A stretch of DNA of 64,000 nt from Spirometra erinaceieuropaei (taxonomy: Eukaryota; Platyhelminthes; Cestoda; Diphyllobothriidea; Diphyllobothriidae), in contig CACRXP010000387.1 of the NCBI GenBank assembly GCA_902702965.1, positions 460,052 to 524,051 of the forward strand. Reading direction: 5' to 3'. The notes beneath the pieces were generated by a model. It was not told where the DNA came from and did not search any database. It saw nothing but the letters and a program-made list of their open reading frames with translations. Each line of letters starts with the position of its first letter. The stretch's first letter is position 1. A program made the position numbers and the translations under genes. This document shows, piece by piece, positions 12,301-24,945 of the stretch.

Positions 12301-15001
12301 ACGAACAGCAGGGAACAAACATTGCCGTGAAGCGTACGCGTTGCACATAACTTCACCCCTCTGATGGGCTTCGCCTTTTTCCCAGCCCATTTCACGGATT
12401 CAGGCATGTCAGACTTATACTATTGTCTACTCTAATCGCGATGCACTAATTTGGACACACTTCGCATGCCTGAAAACTACGAAGTAGAGCACAAGGCTGA
12501 CTCCGCAGCAAAATGAACGTAGTGGAGTACTTATCGAAGTAAAACTTTTCCGCCGTGCCTGCTATTACTGAGGTGTAGTATTTCTGACTCCGGAGTGTCT
12601 ACTGAAGCAGAGCACAGACGACCGTAGGAACCTATCTGTTCCATGTCTGTTCGCGCACGCATACACGTGCTTTTTTTCTCTGCCGGCACCGTTTGACCCT
12701 GGTTTTGAGGCGGGTTCACAGTCACTTTTCTCTCATTCCTCCATTTTTATGCAAGTTCTTACTTACATCGTTACCGCCTTCATCTCATCAATCGGATACT
12801 AATTACTTTGCACTGCCCGTGATCTATTACCCTCTATCCCCCTCTGGGTTATTTTTAACTTCAACAGGTCTTGGGCATTTTTTCATTTCGTTCTCATTTT
12901 CCCCACTCTTACTTCTCCGCCTCTCCTTCAGGACTAAGGAAGCCTCCTTGCGGGAGGCGAAACATTTTTACCCTGTGTTTTAGTTCTAACGTCCTAACTG
13001 GCGTTTGTTAATCACAAAAAATGTCTTCTAACCTAAAATGATTTCTTCAGGAACTGAATTCCGCGGCTGGAACCCCAAGCAATCGTCGTAGCCTCGGGTG
13101 CCCTTCGTCCACCGCCTTGGTTGATCTAATTTTGGACTTACCTGAGCCTCAGCTCTGCAGGATGCTATTGCTCATATCCATCGCCATTACGAGGACTTCA
13201 GGAGGTGATGAAAAGGTAAAGTCATGTTTGCGTGTACTGCTGTTTGTGTGCATTTATGTTACAGAATCATATGACGCACTGGAACTCGGGGCATGAGTGG
13301 TTAGCAACTGGTAGGATAATTTAACTCTTCGAATAGATTTTCGTGTAGCATTAACCTCTTCACAGGGTGGTCTCTTCCACAATTCTCGTCGATATGACTT
13401 CGAAGGTATTGAGACCGCACTTGTTTGCGTTAACGGCACAGCTCGCTTGTGGTGCGCCTACACTCGGACTTTATGCCAGTTTGACTGCTGCGCACACGCT
13501 GATCTCCGGTCTTTTTGACTTCCTTATTAGAACGCTATTAGGACATAATGAGGTTGCTGCTGCGTGATTTTCCCGCGATACTCCATGCGTACGCGCAAGT
13601 CCGCCTTAGTTAGCTCACCTTAGACAGTGTTGCTCATCGTAGTTTGCGGTAGATGAACTATTGACAAAATAACAGTCGACCCTTCCACCCTTTGCTTATT
13701 TGTCATATTTTGTTCCCCATTAAGCTGTACTATGCGCAACAGACCAGCCCGATGGGCCAGATTCGTTGTGAATAGCATCCCAGCATTTTCCATCATATGC
13801 GGCATTTCTCGTTTTTTTTCCGCCCCAAGTGACTTTAAGTAAGGCTTTCCACACTCCCCTCTAGTTTTGAGTACATCCTACTGACAAATCATTGAATTTC
13901 CCCGGAAGTTGAGAGGTCGAAAATGCTCGACTAACAGTCGTCGACAATCGTTTTTTTTCACGAGTTCACTTACTGCGTCTCTTTCAGTGGGCATTCGAAT
14001 AGGTAGTCCTTTCTTCCCAACTGTATTTTTTGGATCGGGGCTTGCAATCTATCATGCCTTTTGTAGTGAAACTTCCTCGATGCCTGCTTGCAATGAGAGC
14101 TTCCCTTTCTTGGTCTATTCTTCTGGCGCATCCAAAATACAGATACGCTCCTCACTGCTACTTAAAAATGGAATCAAGTTTGCTTTTTTGTCTAAGGGTT
14201 GGGTAGCTGATAGTTAGTGTACTGTCCTCTCCATGTCCTCTAGACAATTCTTACTCTTGACTAATAACATGTTAGACACCTTTATGAAGTTCATCCATGT
14301 GTACGGCTTGTTTGCCTTCTGGAGCGCTTTATTCATCTGTCACGGCAAGGGCACCATCCAACTGCCGATGGATTTTCTGAATTAGATCCCTTCGGACGTT
14401 CAAATGGAGATGTCCACAAAAATGGGTCCAAACAGAGCCTCTGTGACTGCTTCATGCGTTTGTCCGCAGAGATGTTTATTGAATGCACCGTAACATTAAG
14501 CCCTTCGAACATAACCCTATGTCAGTTTCATAGGTGTTCTTTAATGGGGCTGTAGTAATGATCAGCGCTTTCTTTTAGAAGGAATTTATAAAATACAAAT
14601 ACTCACCTAAGTTAAAATCCCCTCTTAAGGCATCTGAAGGTGTACTCACTGGCGTAAGCAAGACTGAGTTCAACGGGGCCGTGGACATCATTGTCCTCGG
14701 TCTGACGATGGGTAGTCAGAGGCTGCAACCTGGCGACACCAGGTGGGCATCGTACCCCTACAACGGGCTACGCGGTAGGTACTCTGAAACATCGCATGGT
14801 TCAGATCAGAGTGCGACAGGCGTTATCGGGAATGCGCACCCGTAACAAATGCCGACGTTAGGGTGTGGCGGCGGTGTACGTTGTTGTTCAGGGGGTGTAA
14901 TGGTACGCCTCAGGTGCGAGTTTCCGCCATGCCAGCCGCTAGCTCCCCCTCCGGCCTCAGGTCTTCTTTATTCTATCTTGACACCGCATCCAAATGGAGG
15001 G

Positions 15002-15087
<86 letters not shown>

Positions 15088-18000
15088 CGGCAGGTGCTTC
15101 GCAAGTCCGCTATCACTATAAAATAACTCACGCGCAAGTTACCGCCCCCGCCATTGCCCTGCTGTGAAGCACACGGTCGAACTGTCATACTGATAACCCA
15201 ACATGTTTTGTCTGTGCGACGGAATAGGGTTATGCTGCAGTTGCTTTGGATGATGGCGTGCCGTGAGCCATAGTTTCGATGCCCACCGTATTGTCTAACC
15301 TACCGCCGTGTCAAGGTCATCCACTTTCCCTACAAGCGGCTCCAGGCCCGGTCACGTTATTTTAGCCTGACAGGCTGCAGCACGTGCACATGCAAACATC
15401 TAGGCAGTCATGCTCTACTTTGAACACACCATCCCCCTCGACTAATGCATGCACACACACTTGGACGCCTGATAGTTAACTCGCTCCGTTAATCCTTTAA
15501 CGCAGTTGTTACTACTGTCTCACTCAGGCGTGACGTGACATCGTCAGTACATACCCTAGTCTCTCCAGCGGCCACTACCACCCTAGACAATAAATTAAGG
15601 TTCTGTACGCAGTTTAAACCCCCTTATTCTATTTTCTTCGGTCATCTCCTGCTAGCCATGACTTGACCTTATGGCTGTGGCGCCGAAGGTACGCCTACTA
15701 ATTTATCCGGCTCGATCGATTCACTGTTAAGATTTACCGATTTTCTAAGCTGTTTACAGACGCATCCGTTGCTCGACTTTCATTGTTTCCATCTTTGCAC
15801 GTTTATCTAGCATTTCCTAGTGAGTAAGTTTCGTTGCTGACAACTTTTCATGTTTACCTTGTCTGCCTTCTAGCTTTTGTCCAGGCAGCAGAGCACTCGC
15901 GAACTCTGCATTTCTCGGTTCGAACGCGCCCTGGAGATGCGCCAAAGCTCACCCGTTGACCGGCTTGTTCGGCAAATTCTGTTGAAGCCGCTACGTCGTG
16001 CAAGTCGACCATTTCCTGTTATTGTTGAGGACTCCACGGCGTCCTGCTCCTTCAGTCTGTCCTGCCCGGATGAGGTCTCTCTTCGTCTGCCCCTGAGTCA
16101 ACTTATTGACCCAGTATTTGGGTACGGTTAAGTTAACTCCTGCCTGCATCCAGTACTGACACTGCTGAAACAGGATAAAAAGACGATCCTGAACTGACAT
16201 GCCTTCTGAAAGTTTACCTCGCTTTCTCCATCATCTTAAGTGGTGTCTGCTCTCTGTCTTGCGAAGTTGTAGACACCGTGCATAGATAAGCCGTCAGCGC
16301 AAGTACAAATCGCTGGTTGTCAGGTCTATAGAAGAGCACTTTCTGCAGCGCATAATAACTTGCGAAGAAGATTGTATTCCATGCAACAACGGCAAACGAC
16401 TAAATGCTGTTAAAGCATCGAAATCTACGTCCGAAATCAACGTTTGGCTAGAACTTTTTGTGTGCGTGTTGGCCTGCAAAGGGACTCGTGCTATCATTTT
16501 TTGCGCCTGGCCAAATTAATTGCAGCAGGAATACCGTCAAAAATCCTCATTGCACACCAAAAATTAATCTTCGATTTTTCTCTAAAACGCTCGACCCCAC
16601 ACGTCAACGCTCACCATGGGCAACTGACAGAATTGGTTTATTAAACTTTGTAGCACTCACGATATTTCATCCAACCCTTTACCAGTAGATTATCCTTCTT
16701 TCCGTTACTGGAATTTTTGCATCGAAACAGACCAATCTTCGGCCTCACGCGTATAACTGATATATTCGACTCAGAAGCATGCCGATTCCCTGAAAATTAT
16801 TTATTTCGAGATGCCGTCCGGGAAAGCTGTTGGACCTAATGTAGCACATTTAGATTAGCTAAAATACTTTAACCAATATAACTTAGGAATTCCGAACTAA
16901 AAATCAATTATTCTATATTTAAAGACCTAACTAACTGCGCGTACTCGGATTGGTTGTACGGGATACTATACTTGACAGCGTAGGTACTAAGTAAAAACCC
17001 AGACACGTGTTTCATCGATGTTTTGCCGCTTCATGAAACGGATGCGAGAGGTTCGGCTCGTCAGTTGGTCCCCCAGCGTTCTCCGTGTGCTTTTCTGATA
17101 AATGCTCTTGTTTTGAGATCGCAGATTTTCACTTTCCTCAGAAACGACTCCTTGACTTGGAGTACTTACACATACTTGCCCAATGACATCATCATCAACC
17201 CTGTTCACGTGGAACCCCCAATTACAGAATCTCAGCTTGTGCCCATGGTACTGAGTGTCTTACTGAATTAATGCAAACAATTCGTCTTACAAGTCGTTTT
17301 TTACAGGTCGCATCAATGGATTTAATGAAACCGCTTTATCTCCCCTCTTTGTAGATGAGGTGCAAGTCAAACTTCACTACTGTTCATTTTTCCTCGTCCA
17401 ATAAGAAGATATTTGGTGTACTTCCTACTTGTTTTATATCTCCCTTGACAACTTTTCCGCCCGATTTCTTTTCTTTTTCATTTAGATCCCTGGAACAGAG
17501 ACTGCAACTGTTGACTCTCTTCGGTTTTTCGGCGGCCCTCCCCCCAGACATGAGGACAGTCTCCATGCTGAAAATGGCCTCTCCTGGAGAGAGTGCATCT
17601 CAGTCGGATTTGGACAACTTTTGGTCGCTGGTGCGTTCTCTAGTCTTTTCGGAAGCAGAAGGCAAGACTGCATTCGACCCCCCTGTCCGCCGTTTTTTAC
17701 TGGAGGAACTCGTTCACAACGCAGGGTCGTCCATTTTGCGTCTTTGTCTGCGCAGGATCCTACATGAGGATGTGTCCTTACTTAGGTTCGTGTCATTCCT
17801 CTGTCATGTACTGATCGGCCGATGTATGTCGGAATGAGATTTAGATGTCCCGTATGTCCTAATTATTTTATTCTTTTCTGCTTAACGGCTCACATCTCTT
17901 AACATGTAAGCATCAACATGTGCATGCGGTGACGACGTGCATAATCACCTATATTCAAGGAGCGTTCATATTTTTACTGTGAGCAGTTTTGCCGTTTTGC

Positions 18001-21000
18001 ATCTTTAGTAAGATTTTCTCACATAAATGTCCACAGGACGACTTTCAGGCGCCCATTGGAAATTATTACTGACAATGACGAGGGGGATTGGAATTTAAAT
18101 TTTTGATTTGTTTTTTCTGTCAACCTACACCAATCCCATACATGGCGTGCTCGCCTTTTGATCCAAACTGGGGATATTTCGCTAAACGCCACTCGCACGC
18201 GGTCTTCGATGTTTCCAGTCGCGGCCCTTTTGGGATTGTGGGGCCGTGCTTAAACAGTAGAGCTTTAGCTCAGTAACCATCTGGGCCCGGTTTAACCCAC
18301 CTTTCTGTCTGATTGACCTAGGATCGAGTTGATCATGACGAGAGTAGTGGGAAAGAAGACGAGAATTGTCGTTCCAACCTCCCTTCGCGGGCTTTTTTTC
18401 GGTTAACTCTGCTCTGATCCCGTAATAAAACGGACCATCCGTATTCTATCCTGCGATTTTGCTACATCTCTGAACACCTTTCTCCTGATCGGAGCCGACA
18501 GTGTGCGAATCCTTAGCCCATTTGCCGACGCATCTGGCTCAACAACCAACTGAACTTGAGTCCAAACCTCAGGCTTTCCTGTCCGGCGGTTGGGCATTGC
18601 CAACTGACGACGCCGTTCTTTTCGACTGTCACTTGCTCATCGCTATGTGACCGCCGACGAGGGGAGGGGGGGGGTAGATCGAGACTCCAAGGCAAAGCAG
18701 CAGGTCCCTATTTGATCCCACACTTAGACTTTATTGGTGAAAACAACCGCCAAGTAACTGCCTATTTGCTAGTTCCCGACGTGAGTTCTATATCAATGGC
18801 CGACCTGTCATGTACCTGACAGATAAAGGCACTTTAAGCACCGGATGTTATGTCAAAATGTTTCTCTCCTGTTTCGTTGTAACGCTATTTCATTTGTTTT
18901 TTTTAAACTGACTTCATGCCGTAGGGTCAGGGTTTCTCAAGTGATAGCATCCCACTAGAGTCGTTTAATAGCGGCCGTCTGATCAAAACTAGGCCAGCTA
19001 GCCTGGCAACCCTGCAACTCGAAGACAGCAAGGCTGGGAATTTTCTTTCTGTGTTTCATGTCTTCCTCCGTCCAATTTTTTCATTTAACTCCACGGAGGT
19101 GAACTTTTTCTGGGCTTATAAGGGTCCAACCTGCAGGCTCTGAATCGGGATCAACCTAAGGTGATGGCGACCCTCACCTCTTTCGATAATTTCCGAAGTT
19201 TGACTAAGTAATATTCAAGCTGGTAATTTCAGAAATTATTAAGTGCAGGACATGAAGTTAAGTGTCCAGAGCACGACTTTTTAGGGTCAGACCCTAAATT
19301 TCAGTAATCATCTGAGTCGAAAACAATCGACTACTGTGTAATAACCACGCTGCGTCACGGGGCAGTAGAAACATCGGCGAAACCTACAGTAGATGTGCTA
19401 ACCCATAAAACGTTAACCGGAATTCTGAAATGCATTTTCGACTCTGAAGGTTTACTTAAGCAGGGTAGCAATACTAATCACCGTACGGCATAGACCCATG
19501 ATAATTCAGTTACTTCAGGATGTCAACTTCCGAACGAACTTCTTTCCGGCCGTCTGCAAAAACTACACTCTGTAAAAATGGCTGCTTAAGTAGCGTGAAT
19601 TGTTTTGTTAATATTCGATACTTCTATAAATTCAAGTATATTTTAAAGAAAGCATGCATAAAAATATTCATTCTTTTACTCGTTTGGTAGAAAATTACAT
19701 CTCCCATTTTTATACTTAAAGTAGGGTATAATTCAGTTTTAAAAAGGTCTCTCATTATGAGATTTTTTACGATCGTGAAATGCCCTTTCATAAAACATCG
19801 TGTCTCTGCATCTACTAATGTTGCTTGTAAAGTTTACAATATGGCTCAAATCCACTGATAAATTTTATGAACCCCATGTGGTCTCCCCTTAATAGCACAT
19901 AGAAATGTACGAGTTTCCGTACACGGAAAATACACAACTTTTAGTTTGGAAACCCTGAATGCAATTGTAACGGCAGGGTTAGCAATTATTAGGGAATTGG
20001 AAAAGTTTTTAAAACCGAATTACACCCTCTCCTCAAGCATAAAAGTACAAGATGTTATTTTCTACCAAAGGACTTAAAGAATAAATATCTTTATGCATGC
20101 TTTCTTTAAAATATACTTGAATTTATAAAGGCATCGAATACTAACAAAAAATCCACACTACTTAAGCGGCTAATTTTACAGAGCATAGTTTTTGCAGACG
20201 GCCGGAAAGGAGTTCGTTCGTAGGTTGGCATCCTGGAGTAACTGAATTATCATGGGATTATGCTGCAGGGGATTCATATTACTATCTGATTAAGTAGTCC
20301 TTTCGAGTCGAAAACGCATTTCGGAATTTCGGTTAACATTTAATGTCTTAGCATCTACTGTATGTCGGGAGTACGGTTTACACCTTTGCCTTGAGTGATC
20401 TTCGTTAGACAAGGCCAAACATTTGTCTTTACATACATGCAAGGAGCTAAGACTCTACTCCTCTTATTTATTAAAACTCGCTTTCTGTCTTGTCTGTTTT
20501 TGTCTTTATCCCGAAGATTTTTCAACTTAGACTGTTTTTACCACTAAGTTGATGTATTTACTGGCCCACAATCGATATGCCTTGGAATCACACACTTGGT
20601 TTTCTTCTCACTTTAGTTCATCACGGGTGCTCGACTTTGTTACAACACTGCTCAATTTGCCCACCTTCGCTCCACCAGTCCCGCTAGCAGAGCCGCATGA
20701 ACGTCCCGATGTGGGAACCTTTTACTCTGCCCTTCATCGATTCACAGACCCTGTGGAAGCACTACATCTGCTCTTGCACATTCTCTCGGAGAGTATCGCC
20801 AGCAGCAAATCACAAGAGCGGGACGAGAAGGTCTCGTCAGATGAATAATTAGCTTCACATAGTGCTCTGTTTTGTGCGTTTTTGGAATCCCAGGGAACTA
20901 AATTTACAGGACACCAAATGCAATCACATTAAAATGATTTTCCTTGATTTATCCCGATTGCAGGTCAGGAATAGACATCTCGGTTTTTCCCTGTAGACCA

Positions 21001-24000
21001 GCGGTCAATGACCCACTTAGGCAGTTGCACGTCACCTAAGGACCAATAATCACGAATTACTATCGGCAGAGGGTAGGAACACTGGAACAGTCGCTCTTAG
21101 CTTTTCTGGTCCTCATCCGCCAGTAACACCTAAATCCCAGCTTCTGGTCCACCCGAGGTTCGTACCCGAGTCCGGTCTCAAGACCTGCCTTACCTCAGTT
21201 CAGACGCCAGGAGGGCCAACACATGAGGTTATGGTATCACCGACTGATGACGGTTAACCATGAATGGCCGTTTCGGTATCCATAGTCCATATCGGTAATC
21301 CTTATCAACAAAACTTAGTGTGAGCTTCCCTTCCCACACGAACTGTGGTACGGCTCATATCCTTTGCACAATGCACTCTTAAACGCTCAAGTAATATCTC
21401 TCCGTACATCCTGAATGCAACGGCCAGCGACTCCCTTTTTGAGTCACAAATAAAATTAATGAAAGGAGCCCTCCTGTGAATCGTCAAAACAGCCTCGGAA
21501 TATTAAGCAGACTTTAAAAAGACTCAGAAAACCTCAATACGGAACAAGTTGGTAGCAGCAACCCTGCCTCTAAGACGTTGGCACTTCAGTTTAATCCATA
21601 GAATGTCTTTCCTGCTTTCTGCTTACAATTTAAAGTGATTCCCGGACGATTTACTTATATAGAATGATTGGTTGTTAAAATCAATCTAACTTCTCATCAT
21701 CGGTCCTCTTTGCCTTCTGGTGCGGTTTTCAGATACTCAGCGCTGTCGAATCCAAACTCTCGACCCGTTCTGCGCTTTTTGATCTAGCCCTGCAGTCCTG
21801 GCCCCGGATTTCGGTTATTTGCCTTGAAATCCTCTGCGGTTTTGCTGACGCATCGCCAGCCAATCTTCCATCCAACCTGTTTAGAATCCTGATGTCATTC
21901 GTCAGGTCTAATTCCAGTGCTTTGCGACAGCATGCCCAAAACTTTCTCATCTGCGTTTATCTGCGTAGGCCTGGTTTGAAGTACCTGCTGACATCTTCCA
22001 AAGCCCATATACTACTTTCTCAACCGTCTGCGGCGTGCCTAACCATCCCAATTTGTTTTGAACAGTCGGAGGTGTGTTTTCTCCACTATTCATTACAATA
22101 TCTACTGTAATCATTTGAGTAACGTGTGTTTTTTCACTTCTCAGATCGATCGATTGGGCCCCTCGTTCCTCATAGGTTTGTCCAGCAGTCAGGAGACCGT
22201 GCGTGACATGTCCGCCATCGCCAGTTGCACTCTTGCAGTAAACCACCCACGGGCCTGCCTTAGGCTCCTCCCGCTTGCTGCGGGTCTCTCCCAAGGTCGC
22301 CTGGAGAGTGCCTCCACCGGAGGACTGACAAGTATATCCTGGACAAAATTCGTTTCTCGGTACCATCTGGACTTCTTTCTGGGACTGCTTCATTTTATGG
22401 AGCTGTTGGCCTTCCAGACGTGTTTCGATGTGTTTACTGCTACAGAGGAGCATATTCGAACTTCCAAACCCATGGGCATTCTCTTTTCAGCAGAGGCTGA
22501 GACCTATCGGTTAGTCCATGCTTTGTCTAATATAATCATTCAAGCTTTATTTTAGTGAGCACAAAGAAGGGGCAGTGGTCAATGAACATGACGCCATTTC
22601 AGGAAACCACAGTTTAGTGGACACTATACCACACGTCTAACTCCCGTGTTTGCCTTTATATTGTTTCCGTCGTCCTACTTTTGGAATTTCTTTAATGCCT
22701 TCTAGCACCGTCAATCCCGCGAGCCATGGGAAGTCAGTATTCCTCACGCGCACCGAGTTTTATTCAAAAGGTCTGATTAACAATTTAAGGCAGTAAGGAA
22801 AACACGGCGAAAAGGGCCTATAGGAAGCAAATGCAACCGCTTGCTGTTGATACAGTGAGCAACCACCATCCCTGATGATGTGGTCGCGCTCCTCATCAAC
22901 CCTCTTCCTTCAGTTCAAATCGCCCAGTTTCTATCCCAGTTAATTCTGCTTTCGCGGCGGTGGTGCTGGTAGCCATCGAAAAACTGACAAGTTTGATTGA
23001 ATAGTGCCGCGAGAAAATCGTACCAAACTTGTTTATCGGAACTTCAGCTGAAAGTCGATTGTTCAACGTCTTGCGATCGCAAGGTCCGGGTCACACTGGT
23101 TTGAAATGCCAAAAGACCTAGGGGTACGCGAATTCATACAGATGGTAGCCGATAAAATCAGGAGCCGTAAGTACAGGCTGGACTACGGCTGTCAAAACTG
23201 CACACATAATTTATTCCCATAGACACCTTGATGTTTATTCCTCCAAGCTATTTGGTATTTTCAGTGAATAAATTTCCCAACACAAATGACATCACCACAA
23301 GTGTTACAGATTTCAACAGTATCAAGACTCTGGATGTTCGGACAACTCCAAAAGTAATCCAAACAGTCTGGAGTGTGTTAATTTACTTAAGTTTTAAAAT
23401 GTAGGAATTAAATTTACTCTATTCATTATCGGCTCGCATAGTTTCGTGTTTTGAGCTCTCTCCTTATCATTTTTTGTAAACCTTGAATTTTAGTTCTGAA
23501 CCCCCACCCCAGCTGATAGGGTTATTTAATGGGCTGTGAAACGTGAAATAGTGTCTGTTAAGTCAATTATAGTGGTCGTAATATTCAACTGCCTTTTGTG
23601 CCTTAAAGCTACAGTATCGATCGTATCCTGCTCGGCCTCATCCACGTCATGGCCTCTTATCCGAATCACGCACGCAAAATGTCGGGCCTGAGTGTGCGCC
23701 TTGCACGCCTCTTGCAGGCCTACGCCGCCTGCGCGACCTGGGCCTTTGCCACCGGCGCCCTGATGGGTCCGCCCATCGCCTGTACAGATGGTAACTCGGC
23801 CGTACCAGGGGAGAGCATTTCCTCCACCGACCTCTTGCGCACTCGTGGCGAAATGCTACGACTGGCCAACCAATTTAACGAATTCGCCAGCTTCTCCGGT
23901 CTGCTTTCACCAATAACGGCAGCAGTTCCCAGTGCTTCCGGTTACGTCACCTCTCCCCCCTCCCGGGCCCTACTCCTGCCTTTTGCGCCGCCGAAGCCAG

Positions 24001-24909
24001 CAAAACAGTGTAACCCCTCGAACCTGCGCCCCTTCATCCAACGTCTCTCTTTCTCCTCCGACTCTGACGGTATTCCGGGGTTTCCTGCCCTCAAATTTCC
24101 TTCCACCTGCTCGTGCACGGTCGTGCAGTGTTTATATTTGCCAATAACGGGAAAGGGAATAATTCTCACCTCGATCTTGATGCAGAGGCAGATTCTGAGC
24201 CAGCTGAGTTGTCTAGTGTCTCCCAATCAGTACTGTGTATTCTGGGATACAGAAATACTTAGTTTAGTCTGACCAACGGTTTGCGGAGGTTTGGAGAATG
24301 ACCGACTCGTCAGCTTCGGTTTATTGAGATTGTAGACGCCGCAGGCGTTCCATCTAGCAGTTTTAAGTGATACTAAAAAATTCTTTGAGCTGGATTCTCT
24401 TGCCCATAGATACGGGCGCAAAGGATTCATGATAAATATGCCTGGACTAAAGCATATTCTTTCCATTCACAGGCATTTCCGCCATTCATGTCCTCTTAGC
24501 TCTAACTATTAACCGCGTGAGTACGTGCAAACATCTTTCATTACATTAAATAAAGCCACTTTTTATCGTGTCTGCTTGGTAAAAGCGTGTTTGATTTATT
24601 GACTCTGCCAATTTCATTGTTAAACAATTGTGATCACGTGTTACATAAGGATACTTGCATTCTTCCAGACATTGTCGGAATCCTTATGGACCTGGACAGG
24701 GTTTCAGAGCGGAAATTCGAGGTTCTGCAACACTTCCAAGTAAGCTCGACACATATGCTTCTTTTTCACGGCTCTTTCTTTTATTAATCCATTGGGAATT
24801 TTTGTTTCGTTATTACGGTATCAATCACTGTCTTGAGCACTTCTCTAATCACCTTCCTGGAGTACCAAAGGATCCATCTTGCCTTTTTCCCGTTGTACCG
24901 TTGCTGGTA

Positions 24910-24945
<36 letters not shown>

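Noticed and set aside
13909..14217. 102-codon ORF in INTS1 intron 9 as a nested gene
   Set aside because: No recognisable domain and composition like the surrounding intron; overlaps another open frame on the other strand.
14863..15188. ORFs on both strands rich in Met or Ile
   Set aside because: They are translations of the (GAT)n microsatellite.
24070..24272. Extension of INTS1 exon 16 into the following open frame
   Set aside because: The phase-1 donor at 24070 joins exon 17 exactly and restores the conserved DLDRVSER block. The extension has no family similarity.
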